Shown here: in pieces, positions 51,316 to 61,339 of the stretch | Numbering within the stretch: position 1 is the first letter of the stretch | Layout: every line of letters starts with the position of its first letter | Source of the DNA: Leptolyngbya sp. FACHB-60 | GTDB taxonomy: Bacteria; Cyanobacteriota; Cyanobacteriia; Phormidesmidales; Phormidesmidaceae | NCBI RefSeq assembly: GCF_014695775.1 | Contig: NZ_JACJOX010000028.1 | Span: 62,001 to 126,000 of the forward strand | Length of the DNA: 64,000 nt | Direction of reading: 5' to 3' | The notes under the pieces: model-generated | What the model saw: the letters and a program-made list of their open reading frames with translations, nothing else | Database searches by the model: none | Told to the model about the DNA's origin: nothing | Translations under genes and position numbers: made by a program

Positions 51316-51330
51316 CCAAAGGAGACCCCC

Positions 51331-51663
51331 ATGACCACCTACTACTACGCCGTTGCCAGCCAAAAGTTTCTGCTCGAAGAAGAACCCCTAGATGAAGTCC
51401 TCAAGGAGCGCCGCCGCTACTATCAGGAGCAAGAGCAGGAGGTGAATTTTTGGCTGGTTAAGTCCCCCGCTTTTCTAGAGGCTCCCGAACTGGCCAGCAT
51501 TAAAGCCCGCTGCCCCCAGCCCGCTGCAGCTCTAGTTTCTACCAGCAAGCAGTTCATTACCTGGGTCAAGCTGCGGTTTGATTATGTAGGCACTGGTGAG
51601 TTTGAGGCCCCCTCCGCTGCCATTCCCGATCCCCTCGCATCTTTAGATGCCGTAGCGTCCTAA
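51331..51663 (+). CDS. ycf54: Ycf54-like Mg-protoporphyrin monomethyl ester cyclase factor
   Basis: ATG 51331 follows a strong AAAGGAG. The 110-residue protein starts TTYYYAVASQKFLLEEEPL and has YQEQEQEVNFWLVKSPAFLE, KCPQPAAA-like and STSKQFITWVKLRFDYV, matching Ycf54 almost throughout. Ycf54 associates with and stabilises the aerobic oxidative cyclase that builds ring E of chlorophyll. The C-terminal 20 residues are Ala/Pro-rich and variable. The upstream in-frame extension is derived from the repeat cluster and is not coding. Confidence 0.92.
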   Translation: MTTYYYAVASQKFLLEEEPLDEVLKERRRYYQEQEQEVNFWLVKSPAFLEAPELASIKARCPQPAAALVSTSKQFITWVKLRFDYVGTGEFEAPSAAIPDPLASLDAVAS

Positions 51664-51765
51664 GCTGAAGGCAGGCGCGATTGCGATCAAAACCTAGAAT
51701 CTCTGCCCCGCGATCGCCGCTTTAGGCTAGAATCGCTGGCAGATTACGGCGGTAACTAAAGAGCA

Positions 51766-52557
51766 ATGGTAAAGGGTTTGAAACGGAGCAGCGCACAGAT
51801 ATCGCTTAGTTGGATAACACTACCCCGAGCGGGAAGCATTGCCCTAGGGTTATTGCTAGCACCGCTAGCTGGGTTGTGGACTGCTGCCCAGGCCCAGTTT
51901 CCGCCTTGCCCGCCCCCGTCCGCCAACGAGTATCTGCTGCTGGTCCGCAGCAACACCGAGGCCGAGCGCGCGCGGGTACAAAACCTGCTGCCCTCCAACA
52001 GCACCGTCCTAGTTTGCGATTACCTCAACGACACCGTTGTGCGAGCCGGGGGGTTTACCAACCTCGAAAATGCCAATGCCTGGGCCCAGTACATGACCGA
52101 GGTAGAGGGCTTCCAGGCCTTTGTGGCCCGTCCAGCTACCACCGCAGCCCAGCCTGCCCCCCCCACGGGTGGCCCAACTCCGCCTGCGAACAGTGAGACT
52201 CCTCCTGCGAACAACACCCCACCTAGCAGTGGTACCCCTGCCACGGGTACTCCCCCAGCTACGACGCAGTCAGCACCGACTGCCTATGCCCCCCAACCGC
52301 TGGGCACAGGCTTTGCGGTGCTGGTGGACTACCAGTACCAGCCTGAGTCGGCGATCGCCATTCAGCGGCAGGTGGGCCAGGCCGTGGGCCTAGCGGTGCA
52401 TCGCCAGCGTTCCTATCTACTCATTGCCCACAGTCCAGATGTGGCCGGGGCCGCCTCTACCCTGTCAGTGCTCACCAGTCTCAACATCGCCGGCTTTATC
52501 GTCGATAGCCAGGAAGTAGTAATGCTGACTCCAGCGGTGGCTCTCACCGCTCCTTAG
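51766..52557 (+). CDS. Secreted hypothetical protein with two SPOR-like halves and a Pro/Thr-rich linker
   Basis: The 263-residue protein has a signal sequence (IALGLLLAPLAGLWTAAQAQ). It is followed by a domain of about 75 residues (YLLLVRSNTEAERARVQNLLP to WAQYMTEVEGFQAFVARP), a 55-residue linker of Pro, Thr, Ser and Asn, and a second domain of about 80 residues (TGFAVLVDYQYQPESAIAIQ to GFIVDSQEVVMLTP). Each half has the alternating strand/helix pattern of SPOR-like domains, which bind peptidoglycan in other proteins. I infer a cell-wall or periplasmic role; no specific family was recognised. Two cysteines in the first domain could form a disulfide. Confidence 0.6.
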   Translation: MVKGLKRSSAQISLSWITLPRAGSIALGLLLAPLAGLWTAAQAQFPPCPPPSANEYLLLVRSNTEAERARVQNLLPSNSTVLVCDYLNDTVVRAGGFTNLENANAWAQYMTEVEGFQAFVARPATTAAQPAPPTGGPTPPANSETPPANNTPPSSGTPATGTPPATTQSAPTAYAPQPLGTGFAVLVDYQYQPESAIAIQRQVGQAVGLAVHRQRSYLLIAHSPDVAGAASTLSVLTSLNIAGFIVDSQEVVMLTPAVALTAP

Positions 52558-52628
52558 GATTTCTCTCTAAAGAGCACTCAACCTTAGTCGCCAGTGGCTG
52601 AGCGGATTCGTTTGTCCTATGGCCTAGT

Positions 52629-52684
52629 AAACAGGTGTTGCCAACGCGAAGCGTTCCTAGGGGAGAAAGCAACCGCCTGTTTTC
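52629..52684 (+). terminator. Branched hairpin after the secreted hypothetical gene
   Basis: AAACAGGTGTTGC (52629-52641) pairs with GCAACCGCCTGTTT (52669-52682) with one wobble and one bulged C. It encloses a small hairpin AACGC-GAA-GCGTT. A run of four T ends the structure, 72 bases after the stop codon. It probably terminates the plus-strand gene before the convergent PAP2 gene. Confidence 0.55.
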
Positions 52685-52711
52685 TTGGGCGCAACCTAGG
52701 CGAGCGTCGGC

Positions 52712-53167
52712 TCAATAGGCAGGCGCGGCCAAACAGGATATCATGGCTCCTAAAATTGACCCGGCAATCACCTGAAAAGGCGTGTGTCCCAGCAGTTCCT
52801 TCAGCCGATCTTCTCTGATTTCGGGCTTTTCTTGAAACAGCTCATCAATGATTTGGTTGAGCACCTTGGCCTGCTTGCCCGCCGCTTGGCGCACTCCCGC
52901 CGCGTCATACATGACAATTACCGAAAACACAGCGGTGGCCGCAAATATTGGGCTTGCCCAGCCTAAGGTTTGACCGATGCCGCCCGCTAGGGCTGTGACC
53001 AGGGCCGAGTGGGCGCTGGGCATACCACCAGTTTCTACCATCACTCGCAGATTAAGTTTGCGGTGGCGCACCAACTCAATGACAGCCTTGAGCCCCTGGG
53101 CTGCAAAGCAGGCAATTAACGCCACCACGAGCACATGGTTGTTGAAGATGTCGCTAAAACTGTCCAT
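52712..53167 (-). CDS. Divergent PAP2 family membrane protein
   Basis: ATG 53167 is used; a TTG four codons earlier is possible. The 151-residue protein has about four spans and the divergent-PAP2 (formerly DUF212) motifs: CFAAQGLKAVIELVRHRKLN, TGGMPSAHSALVTALA, with the Ser-His pair of the phosphatase core, YDAAGVRQAAGKQAKVLNQI and LKELLGHTPFQVIAGS. It probably acts on a lipid pyrophosphate or related phospho-lipid. It lies 15 bases after crtE, and this crtE-PAP2 order suggests a link with isoprenoid diphosphates. Confidence 0.88.
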   Translation of the reverse strand: MDSFSDIFNNHVLVVALIACFAAQGLKAVIELVRHRKLNLRVMVETGGMPSAHSALVTALAGGIGQTLGWASPIFAATAVFSVIVMYDAAGVRQAAGKQAKVLNQIIDELFQEKPEIREDRLKELLGHTPFQVIAGSILGAMISCLAAPAY

Positions 53168-53181
53168 CGGCGCAGGCAAAC

Positions 53182-54168
<987 letters not shown>

Positions 54169-55029
54169 TTATAGGCGGTTGCGGTAGCTGGTTACGGTGT
54201 TCTCAAGCAGCATGGCTACTGTCATCGGGCCAACGCCCCCCGGCACTGGAGTAATCGCCGAAGCCACCGGCTCCACCGAGGCAAAATCGACATCTCCCAC
54301 CAGCCGAGCTGAGCCGTCGGACTGCTCGACTCGGTTAATGCCCACATCGATGACAACGCCGCCGGGCTTAACGTCAGCCGCTGTAATCATACCGGGGCGG
54401 CCCACCGCCGCCACTAGAATATCAGCTTGCCGCATCACCGCGGCTAAATCGGGGGTGTGCGAATGAGCCATCGTTACGGTGGCGTTGGCCTCTAGCAGCA
54501 TCAGGGCCATGGGCTTACCCACGAGAATGCTGCGCCCCACCACCACGGCCGTAGCCCCAGCGGGGTCAATTTTAGCGGCCTCTAGCAGGCGCATCACGCC
54601 GTAGGGAGTGCAGCTGCGCAGGCCCGGTTCGCCGCGCACCAGCCGCCCTAGGTTGATTGGGTGCAGCCCGTCGGCATCTTTGTTGGGGTCGATGGTGTGG
54701 AGCAGAGCCACGGCATCGAGGTGGTCGGGCAGGGGCAGCTGCACCAAAATGCCGTCTACGTTGGGGTCGGCATTGAGCTGCTGAATTAGATCAGCGACTT
54801 CTTGCTGAGAAATCGTGGCGGGCAGGTGTTTACCGTAGGAGGCAATGCCCACTCGACTACAGGCCCGCTCTTTGTTGCGCACGTAGGCGGCACTGGCGGG
54901 GTTGTCACCCACCATGATCACTGCCAGCCCAGGGGGACGATGCCCCTGGGCGGTAAAGACCTGAACAGCGTCGGCTAGATCGGTTTGAATTTGGGCCGCT
55001 AGGGCTTTGCCGTCGAGCAGTTGGGTCAT
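54169..55029 (-). CDS. folD: Methylenetetrahydrofolate dehydrogenase/cyclohydrolase
   Basis: The 286-residue protein has [20 protein letters not shown] (catalytic-region Tyr and Lys), [15 protein letters not shown], the NADP fold [19 protein letters not shown] and the closing [16 protein letters not shown]. It interconverts methylene-, methenyl- and formyl-tetrahydrofolate in one-carbon metabolism. It is upstream of crtE with a 57-base gap; the combination folD-crtE is frequent in cyanobacteria. Confidence 0.95.
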   Translation of the reverse strand: MTQLLDGKALAAQIQTDLADAVQVFTAQGHRPPGLAVIMVGDNPASAAYVRNKERACSRVGIASYGKHLPATISQQEVADLIQQLNADPNVDGILVQLPLPDHLDAVALLHTIDPNKDADGLHPINLGRLVRGEPGLRSCTPYGVMRLLEAAKIDPAGATAVVVGRSILVGKPMALMLLEANATVTMAHSHTPDLAAVMRQADILVAAVGRPGMITAADVKPGGVVIDVGINRVEQSDGSARLVGDVDFASVEPVASAITPVPGGVGPMTVAMLLENTVTSYRNRL

Positions 55030-55180
55030 GGCCGGGTGCGCTAACCTGTATCTCGGAAACGATCGCAGTTGGAACCCCAGGGCGAACTTTGCCCAGGTTA
55101 GGATTCGACGCCTTCTCAGTGTCTCAGATTTTGATCCTCTAAACGCCTGCGATCGGCGCTCAGCGCCTTAAAAAGCTTTT

Positions 55181-55609
55181 ATGAACTATCTAAAGCGTCA
55201 GTTTACCTACTATGGAGTGGTTGGCTTGGCCCTGGTGGCGGTCACTAGCTGCGGGGCCAGCGTCGATGCCACGGTGGGCTATTCACTGCGCGATCGCCTC
55301 AGCAACTGGCCTGGCCTCGCCTGGCTTGACCCCGTTACCCCCATCGGTGAAGCGATCCAGAGCCAGCGCGATACGGTTTATCTGGCTGGCACCGTCGGCC
55401 GCCATCTACCCCTAGTGGGCCAGGGACTGTACGAGCTGGTGGATGACTCAGGCTCCATCTGGGTGCTCAGCGCCGTCGCACCGCCGCCAGTGGGTGAGCC
55501 AGTCGCCCTGCGGGCAGCGATTCAGTACGAGCAAGTTTTACTGAGCGGGCAGGACATTGGCGAGTACTACGCTGAAGAGTTAGAACGCCTGCCCCAGGAA
55601 TCTCGCTGA
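55181..55609 (+). CDS. Putative lipoprotein with OB-fold-like domain
   Basis: The 142-residue protein has a hydrophobic leader ending in the lipobox AVTSC (Cys24), so it is probably lipid-anchored. The mature part contains DTVYLAGTVGRHLPLVGQGLYELVDDSGSIWVLS, a strand pattern like small bacterial OB-fold domains, and ends in an acidic helix (EYYAEELERLPQE). No function is recognised. It is divergent from folD and precedes psbU by about 115 bases. Confidence 0.6.
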   Translation: MNYLKRQFTYYGVVGLALVAVTSCGASVDATVGYSLRDRLSNWPGLAWLDPVTPIGEAIQSQRDTVYLAGTVGRHLPLVGQGLYELVDDSGSIWVLSAVAPPPVGEPVALRAAIQYEQVLLSGQDIGEYYAEELERLPQESR

Positions 55610-55724
55610 AGACTACAGCAACGGCGCGATAGCGTTCTTTCTCCGTTGTGGGAGCCTGGAAAATGGTAGTCTCTTAGAAATGCTGTGTATAGTCATTCAC
55701 ACTGGTAGGAGAGGATTAGGGTAA

Positions 55725-56165
55725 ATGAAACAACTGGTTGGCCTACTCGTTGCGCTGGCAGTGCTGTTGGGCTGGGTGAGTAGCCCCGCTGTGGCGCAGC
55801 CTATCTCTGGGCCCATCTTTGGGGCAGACCTTCTGAGCACCCCCATTGTGGCTACGGCCTGGCTGGCAGAATCGCCGCAGAATTCGGTAGACGCCAAGCT
55901 CAAGACAGAATACGGGGCTAAGTTGGACCTCAACAACGCCAACGTACAGGGCTTTAGAAAGTTTCCTGGACTGTACCCCACCCTGGCGCGCAAGATTCTG
56001 CTCAATGCTCCCTACGAGAGCGTTGACGACGTGCTCGACCTGCCGGGTCTGAGCGAGGCGCAGCTTGAGATTCTGCGCAAGAACCTGGATAACTTCACGG
56101 TTACTGTGACTGACTCCGCTCTTGTAGAAGGTGGCGATCGCTTTAATAACGGCGTTTACAAGTAG
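55725..56165 (+). CDS. psbU: Photosystem II 12-kDa extrinsic protein
   Basis: The 146-residue precursor has a lumen-targeting signal ([21 protein letters not shown]). The mature protein contains [28 protein letters not shown] and [25 protein letters not shown], the double helix-hairpin-helix of PsbU. PsbU stabilises the oxygen-evolving Mn4CaO5 cluster on the lumen side of photosystem II. A TATAGT hexamer about 40 bases upstream may be its -10 box, and a hairpin follows the stop codon at once, so it is probably monocistronic. Confidence 0.96.
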   Translation: MKQLVGLLVALAVLLGWVSSPAVAQPISGPIFGADLLSTPIVATAWLAESPQNSVDAKLKTEYGAKLDLNNANVQGFRKFPGLYPTLARKILLNAPYESVDDVLDLPGLSEAQLEILRKNLDNFTVTVTDSALVEGGDRFNNGVYK

Positions 56166-56185
56166 ACAGCGGGCCATCCCGCTGT
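56166..56185 (+). terminator. Hairpin directly after psbU
   Basis: ACAGCGGG pairs perfectly with CCCGCTGT around a CCAT loop, starting at the first base after the psbU stop codon. There is no T-run; it may stabilise the psbU mRNA 3' end or cause termination. Confidence 0.55.
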
Positions 56186-56295
56186 TCGGCTTAGCCGTCC
56201 TTAGTAGCCCTGGTTGGTCAGGTTGGCCCAAGGTCAACGCTGATTAGCCAGGGTTTTTAGCACCCTAATGTTTGAATCATTCTTGGGAGTCGTCT

Positions 56296-57987
56296 TTGAC
56301 CCAGCCTGATTTGTCGCCACTTGCACCCCCCCTAAATCAGCATTTCGACGTGCTGGTGATTGGGGGGGGCGCCGCCGGGCTTTACTCGGCACTATCGATT
56401 CCGCCCCAGTGGCGCATTGGCCTGGTGACCAAAGACACCCTGTCAATTTCTGCCAGCGACTGGGCCCAGGGGGGCATTGCCGCCGCCATTGGCGTAGACG
56501 ATGCCGTCTCGCTTCACGTGGCCGACACCCTGGTGGCCGGGGCCGGGCTGTGCGATGCTCCGGCGGTAGAGCACCTGGCTAGCAAGGCCGCCCCCTGTAT
56601 TCAGCGCCTGGTAGATCTGGGGGTTGCCTTCGATCGCACCGAAGGCCAGCTGGCCATGACCCTAGAGGCCGCTCACTCCCGCCGCCGCGTGCTCCACGCC
56701 GCCGACACTACCGGACGGGCGATCGTGTCGATTTTGGCGGAGGCGGTGCTCCAGCGGCCCAACATTACGGTGTTTGAAAGCGCCTTTGCCCTCGACTTGT
56801 GGATGGTCGAAGGCCGCTGCCGTGGCGCACTGGTGGCCCACAGTCAGCAGCTTCAGTGGCTGTCGGCCCAGGCCACGGTGCTGGCTACGGGTGGTGGCGG
56901 CCAGGTTTATGCCCAGACTACTAACCCCGCCGCCAGCACGGGCGATGGCGTGGCCATGGCCTGGCGGGCCGGAGCCCAGCTGCGCGATTTAGAATTTGTT
57001 CAGTTTCACCCCACGTCCTTAGCGGAACCGGGGGCACCGCCGTTCTTAATCAGCGAAGCGGTGCGGGGAGAGGGCGCGCACCTGGTCGATCGCCAGGGCT
57101 ATCGCTTCGCCTTCGAATACCATCCTGACGGTGAGCTAGCCCCGCGCGATGTGGTCAGCCGCGCCATTTTTCACCATCTGCAAAAGACGGGAGACAGCCG
57201 CGTGTGGCTCGACATGCGGCCCATTCCCCGCGATCGCTTGCAGTATCGCTTTCCCAATATTTTGCAGGTGTGTCGCGCCTGGGGCTGCGACCCCCTCACC
57301 GACCCGGTGCCGGTTTCGCCTGCTGCCCACTACTGGATGGGCGGTATCACGACAGATCTCAGCAGTCAAACCACGATTCCGGGCCTCTATGCCGTGGGCG
57401 AAAACGCCAGCACCGGGGTGCATGGGGCCAACCGTTTGGCCAGCAACTCTCTGCTGGAATGCCTGGTCTACGGTGCTGAATTGGCCAACCTGCCCCTACA
57501 AGCGGACAGCGATTTTGACCTGAGAGCGGCCTCAGCAGTTTCACCTCTGGATGAGGCCGCCCTGTGGCCCCACAACACTGCCGAAGACGCACTGGCAACG
57601 ATTCATCAACAGCGAGAGCAGCTGACCCAGCTGATGTGGGATGCGGCGGCGATTAGCCGCGAGCAGGTGCGGTTAGAGGGGGCGATCGCCGCCCTAAGCC
57701 AGTGGCGCACCGAGTGGCAGCAGCACCCCTGGCAGGTTCTCCATCAGCTATCTCCAGACTCCATCTATTCGCTACCCGAGACGCTAGACTGGCCCGCCGT
57801 GCGCGCCTGGGGCGAGTTGGGCAACCTCTACGACATTGCATGGCTGATTCTCAACAGCGCTGCCTTTCGCACTGAGAGCCGGGGCGGCCACTTTCGCCGA
57901 GACTATCCCCAGCCCAGCCCCCAGTGGCACGTGCATACGGTAGTTGAGGGCGATCGCTGGGAGAAGTCACCGCCGGTGGAAGGGTAG
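56296..57987 (+). CDS. nadB: L-aspartate oxidase
   Basis: TTG 56296 is used because GGGAG lies 5-6 bases upstream; TTG 56272 in the same frame is less likely. The 563-residue flavoprotein has DVLVIGGGAAGLYSAL, the SDWAQGGIAAAIG segment, HSRRRVLHAADTTGRAIV, VQFHPTSLAEPG, SEAVRGEGAHLVD, and AVGENASTGVHGANRLASNSLLE. It oxidises L-aspartate to iminoaspartate, the first step of bacterial NAD synthesis. It ends at a convergent junction filled by a long nested palindrome. Confidence 0.94.
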   Translation: MTQPDLSPLAPPLNQHFDVLVIGGGAAGLYSALSIPPQWRIGLVTKDTLSISASDWAQGGIAAAIGVDDAVSLHVADTLVAGAGLCDAPAVEHLASKAAPCIQRLVDLGVAFDRTEGQLAMTLEAAHSRRRVLHAADTTGRAIVSILAEAVLQRPNITVFESAFALDLWMVEGRCRGALVAHSQQLQWLSAQATVLATGGGGQVYAQTTNPAASTGDGVAMAWRAGAQLRDLEFVQFHPTSLAEPGAPPFLISEAVRGEGAHLVDRQGYRFAFEYHPDGELAPRDVVSRAIFHHLQKTGDSRVWLDMRPIPRDRLQYRFPNILQVCRAWGCDPLTDPVPVSPAAHYWMGGITTDLSSQTTIPGLYAVGENASTGVHGANRLASNSLLECLVYGAELANLPLQADSDFDLRAASAVSPLDEAALWPHNTAEDALATIHQQREQLTQLMWDAAAISREQVRLEGAIAALSQWRTEWQQHPWQVLHQLSPDSIYSLPETLDWPAVRAWGELGNLYDIAWLILNSAAFRTESRGGHFRRDYPQPSPQWHVHTVVEGDRWEKSPPVEG

Positions 57988-57989
57988 AT

Positions 57990-58102
57990 GATGGGTATGA
58001 GACAGTTTTGAGTGCTTAGTTTTAAGCTTTGAATGTTTGGTGTATGGAAAGCATTCAAAGCTCAAACCTCAAAACTAGCTAGTATTTTGCCATTTACCCA
58101 TC
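57990..58102. repeat. Nested quasi-palindrome at the nadB convergent junction (element D)
   Basis: Three successive pairs are nested: GATGGGTA/TACCCATC (57990-57997 with 58095-58102), AGTTTTGAG/CTCAAAACT (58004-58012 with 58068-58076) and AGCTTTGAATG/CATTCAAAGCT (58025-58035 with 58052-58062). Each is a perfect match, separated by unpaired bases. It begins 2 bases after the nadB stop and ends 7 bases before the convergent stop, so it likely terminates both genes. Confidence 0.75.
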
Positions 58103-58108
58103 GCTCCG

Positions 58109-58636
58109 CTACCGTCGTCGCTTCTTCTTAGATCGCCCCCGCTTACCCTTAGACGCTGAGGATATCCAGTCGGTGACGTAATGACTCAGAGCACCCAGTT
58201 CTAACCCCACCACCAGGGCCAGCCACCAGGGCCAGTAGGTGACCAATGCCCAGCCCAGCCCGTCGATCAGGTCGCTCCAGGAAAGGGCGGTGCGCTGGGC
58301 GCTGTTGAGCAGATTGACGAGCAGCAGCCCGCCGCCGCTCAGCCAAAGCGACAGGTAGAGCACCCGCACTACGGTGCCAATGATCGGCCCGTGAGACCAG
58401 TGCGATCGGTGGCGAATGCGACCTCGGTAGGGGAGCCAAATCCACCGCAGCCAGCCCCAGCGCTTGTACTGCACCGAGTGAATGTCGAGATCGGGGCCGA
58501 GCATCCAGCCGCCCAGCAAAAAACCCAGGCAGACTACGGCGGTCAGCTGACCGCTGAGGGTGACGCGAAAGGCAGCCAACACCACCAGGGGTAGGGTCCA
58601 GAGAGTAATGCGATCGTGGGTGCGGCCTGAAGACAT
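58109..58636 (-). CDS. Small membrane protein, DUF2227-like putative metal-binding
   Basis: This 175-residue protein has several spans and conserved polar residues at membrane edges: THDRITLWTLP, LLGGWMLGPDLDIHSVQYKRWG, RHRSHWSHGPIIG and ELGALSHYVTDWISS. The His and Asp in these motifs resemble membrane metal-dependent hydrolases, and DUF2227 cyanobacterial proteins are annotated as putative metal-binding. It ends in a very basic tail (KGKRGRSKKKRRR). Activity and substrate are unknown. Confidence 0.78.
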   Translation of the reverse strand: MSSGRTHDRITLWTLPLVVLAAFRVTLSGQLTAVVCLGFLLGGWMLGPDLDIHSVQYKRWGWLRWIWLPYRGRIRHRSHWSHGPIIGTVVRVLYLSLWLSGGGLLLVNLLNSAQRTALSWSDLIDGLGWALVTYWPWWLALVVGLELGALSHYVTDWISSASKGKRGRSKKKRRR

Positions 58637-58694
58637 GGCACAGATGTACCAAGGTTTAGCCCTTCTGGCAAGGGGGCAGGGTTCGGTCGAGCAG

Positions 58695-60770
58695 CTAGGA
58701 TGCCTTTAAACCGGCCACTTGAAGAATCGTTTGAATGAGCACTTCCGCCTCCACCGGCTTAGGCACATGCTGCTGAAACCCGGTAGCCAGGGCGTGGGTC
58801 TGGTCAGAAACGCGGGCGTGGGCGGTAATGGCGATCGCCGGAATCTGAGCCTGGGGTGCGGGCAGCTGCGTTCTAATTTTTTGCATCAGAGTGTAGCCAT
58901 CCATATCGGGCATGCTGATATCGCACAGCAGCAGCGCCGGTTGGGTTGAGCTGAGCAGCTGAAACCCTTCCCCCGCCGTGGCCGCCGCCGTGACAATCGC
59001 CCCCTGGGACTCCAGCAGAAACGTTAAATAGTCGCGGGTGTCGTCGTCGTCGTCAACGATCAAAATGGGCACATTCACCAGGGCGCGCGGCCCGATCTCG
59101 GCGGGTTTATTGTCAGAGAAGGAAGCAGGCACAGGGTCAGAGGGGAAGGGCACCAGCGGCAGGGCCACGGTAAAGGTGGTGCCTTGATTTACGCCAGGGC
59201 TTTCGGCCCAGACGTAGCCCTGGTGCTGCTCTACCAAGTAATAAACGATCGCTAGCCCCAGGCCCAACCCTCCCTGGGCGCGGGTAGTACTGCTGTCAGC
59301 CTGGCGGAACCGATCAAAAATGTAGGGCAGAAAGTCGATGTCAATGCCCATGCCGGTGTCGCTGATGCGCAGCTGAGCATAGCCCGGCTCATAGGCCTCA
59401 GGGGAAGTCGCCAGGGCCTCGGGCAGCTCGGTCATCACCGAGAGATGCAGGTCTATCCGCCCCTGCTGAGGGGTAAATTTGATCGCGTTGGTGAGCAAGT
59501 TCCAGACTACCTGCTGCAACCGCAGGGCATCTCCGACAATCTCTAAGCGGGGAGTGTCTTGAACATTGTCCACTAGGGCGATCGCCTTAGCCTCTGCTGC
59601 GGGTCGCACCGTCTCTAACGCCGACTGGGCGATCGCCGCCAGATTTAGCGGTTGACAGTGGAGCTGGAGCTTACCCCGCACAATCTGGGACACGTCGAGA
59701 ATGTCTTCAATCAGCTGTTTTTGGGCAACGGCGTTGCGCTCGATGGTGGCGATCGCATACTCCGTCTTTTGCGGATCTAAATTGCGCGATCGCAGCAGGT
59801 GCGACCAGCCCAAAATCGAATTTAGCGGGGTCCGTAGCTCGTGGGACAGCACCGCAATAAACTCGTCCTTCATCCGGTTGGCCGTCTCTGCTTCCTGGCG
59901 GGCCACCTGTTCGCGAATCACCTGGGCGTTGGCCGCCTCGGCCTGCTTGCGCTCGGTAATGTCTTCAACGGTGCCCACGTAGCCGAGAAACTGCTTTTGC
60001 TCCGACACCAGGCGCGCCGAGCGAACTGAAACCCAGCGGGAGACATCATCTCCTGCCTGAACCCGAAACTCTTGGGAATATTCCTGCCCGTCGGCCATGA
60101 AGGCATGCCAGGTCGATTGAGCGATCGCTGAGTCGTCGGGATGCACAGAGCCCAGCCAGTTCCGCTCAGAGATGGCCTCGGTCGAGTTACAAATGGACTG
60201 ATAGCGGGGATTTGTGTAGACGCAGCGGCCTTCAGTATCGGTAACAAACACCCCCAGCGGGGAACAGGTGCTGAGCAGTCGAAACCGCTCTTCACTCATT
60301 TGCAGCTCAGTATTAATCGCTTCTAACTGGTTGGCCTGCCGCTGCAAGATTTCTGTTTTTTGCCGTAGGGCTTCAGTCTTTTTAAATAGCTCAATAAAAA
60401 TGGCTACCTTTGACAACAAAATATTGGCCGCAATCGGCTTAATTAAGTAATCTACGGCCCCCAGGGCATAGCCCTTAAACATAAATTGTTCGTTGCTGCT
60501 AAAAGCGGTGAGAAAAATAATTGGGGTATCGCGCGATCGCTGGCGATGGCGAATTAACGTGGCCACCTCAAAACCATCCATCTGAGGCATTTGCACATCC
60601 AGCAAAACCACGGCAAAGTCGTCTTGCAGCAAACAGCGCAGCGCCTCCTCTCCCGAGGTTGATTTGACTAAATTGGCCCCCAACTCGCCCAAAATAGCCT
60701 CTAGGGCCACCAGGTTTTCGGGTTGGTCATCGACGAGTAGAATGTTGACTGACGGCTCGGTTTGCATCAC
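58695..60770 (-). CDS. Hybrid histidine kinase: receiver-PAS-HisKA-HATPase-receiver
   Basis: The 691-residue soluble protein contains, in order: a receiver with phospho-Asp58 (VVLLDVQMPQMDGFEV), a coiled coil (about 125-160), a PAS/PAC sensor (about 160-275), HisKA with His310 (AVLSHELRTPLNSILGW), HATPase (NLLTNAIKFTPQQGRID, RISDTGMGIDIDFLPYIF, GLGLGLAIVYYL) and a C-terminal receiver (LLLCDISMPDMDGYTL). It starts on the last base of the CheB gene, so it is coupled. The layout is frequent in cyanobacterial CheB/CheR-associated signalling systems. The signal sensed by PAS is unknown. Confidence 0.9.
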   Translation of the reverse strand: MMQTEPSVNILLVDDQPENLVALEAILGELGANLVKSTSGEEALRCLLQDDFAVVLLDVQMPQMDGFEVATLIRHRQRSRDTPIIFLTAFSSNEQFMFKGYALGAVDYLIKPIAANILLSKVAIFIELFKKTEALRQKTEILQRQANQLEAINTELQMSEERFRLLSTCSPLGVFVTDTEGRCVYTNPRYQSICNSTEAISERNWLGSVHPDDSAIAQSTWHAFMADGQEYSQEFRVQAGDDVSRWVSVRSARLVSEQKQFLGYVGTVEDITERKQAEAANAQVIREQVARQEAETANRMKDEFIAVLSHELRTPLNSILGWSHLLRSRNLDPQKTEYAIATIERNAVAQKQLIEDILDVSQIVRGKLQLHCQPLNLAAIAQSALETVRPAAEAKAIALVDNVQDTPRLEIVGDALRLQQVVWNLLTNAIKFTPQQGRIDLHLSVMTELPEALATSPEAYEPGYAQLRISDTGMGIDIDFLPYIFDRFRQADSSTTRAQGGLGLGLAIVYYLVEQHQGYVWAESPGVNQGTTFTVALPLVPFPSDPVPASFSDNKPAEIGPRALVNVPILIVDDDDDTRDYLTFLLESQGAIVTAAATAGEGFQLLSSTQPALLLCDISMPDMDGYTLMQKIRTQLPAPQAQIPAIAITAHARVSDQTHALATGFQQHVPKPVEAEVLIQTILQVAGLKAS

Positions 60771-61339
60771 TAGCCCCTCGCGGCGCAGAGGTGAATCAAG
60801 CGGGCCGCAATCTGCGGGAGGGGCAGCACGGCATCGACGGCGATCGCAGCGATCGCCGCCCTCGGCAGCACCGGGCTCTCCGCCGTGTCTGGGTCTTGCA
60901 CAATCGCGACCCCGCCCCGCGCCTTCAGGGTTGATAGTCCCTTCACGCCATCTTGGTTAGCTCCGGTCAAAATCACACCAATCACACGTTCGTTATAACT
61001 GTCAGCGGCCGACTCTAGCAGCACATCAATCGACGGGCGCGCGTAGGAAACTGGCTCATCAACAGACAGAGAAAAATACCCGTATTCTACCAGCAAATGA
61101 TAGTCAGCCGGGGCCAGATAAACATGCCCCGGCTGAATGCGTTCTTTATCTTCAACTTCATGCACTGGAAGAACCGTAAACTGTTGTAAAAACTTACCTA
61201 AACCCTGATCAGACTCGCGGTGGCGATGTTGCACAACGGCCAGCGCCGCAGAAAAATCTTGAGGGAGAGCGCCAAGCAAAGTTTTTAGAGCTGACAATCC
61301 GCCTAGGGAGGTGCCAATTACGATCAGGTCATAGGCCAC
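60770..61339 (-). CDS. CheB-type protein-glutamate methylesterase domain (no receiver)
   Basis: The 189-residue protein consists only of the CheB catalytic domain: Ser in IGTSLGGLSALKTLL, His in VVQHRHRESDQGL and Asp in LTGANQDGVKGLS, the usual triad. The N-terminal receiver of chemotaxis CheB is missing. It overlaps CheR upstream and the hybrid kinase downstream by single bases, so all are translated together. Free CheB domains with CheR and hybrid kinases occur in non-chemotactic signalling modules. Confidence 0.92.
   Translation of the reverse strand: MAYDLIVIGTSLGGLSALKTLLGALPQDFSAALAVVQHRHRESDQGLGKFLQQFTVLPVHEVEDKERIQPGHVYLAPADYHLLVEYGYFSLSVDEPVSYARPSIDVLLESAADSYNERVIGVILTGANQDGVKGLSTLKARGGVAIVQDPDTAESPVLPRAAIAAIAVDAVLPLPQIAARLIHLCAARG

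Noticed and set aside
52590..52684. Possible tRNA-Ser/Leu: the words GTGGCTGAGCGG look like a D-arm
   Set aside because: No anticodon arm, no GGTTCGA-type T-loop and no acceptor stem pairing follow; the downstream part instead folds into a branched terminator-like hairpin.
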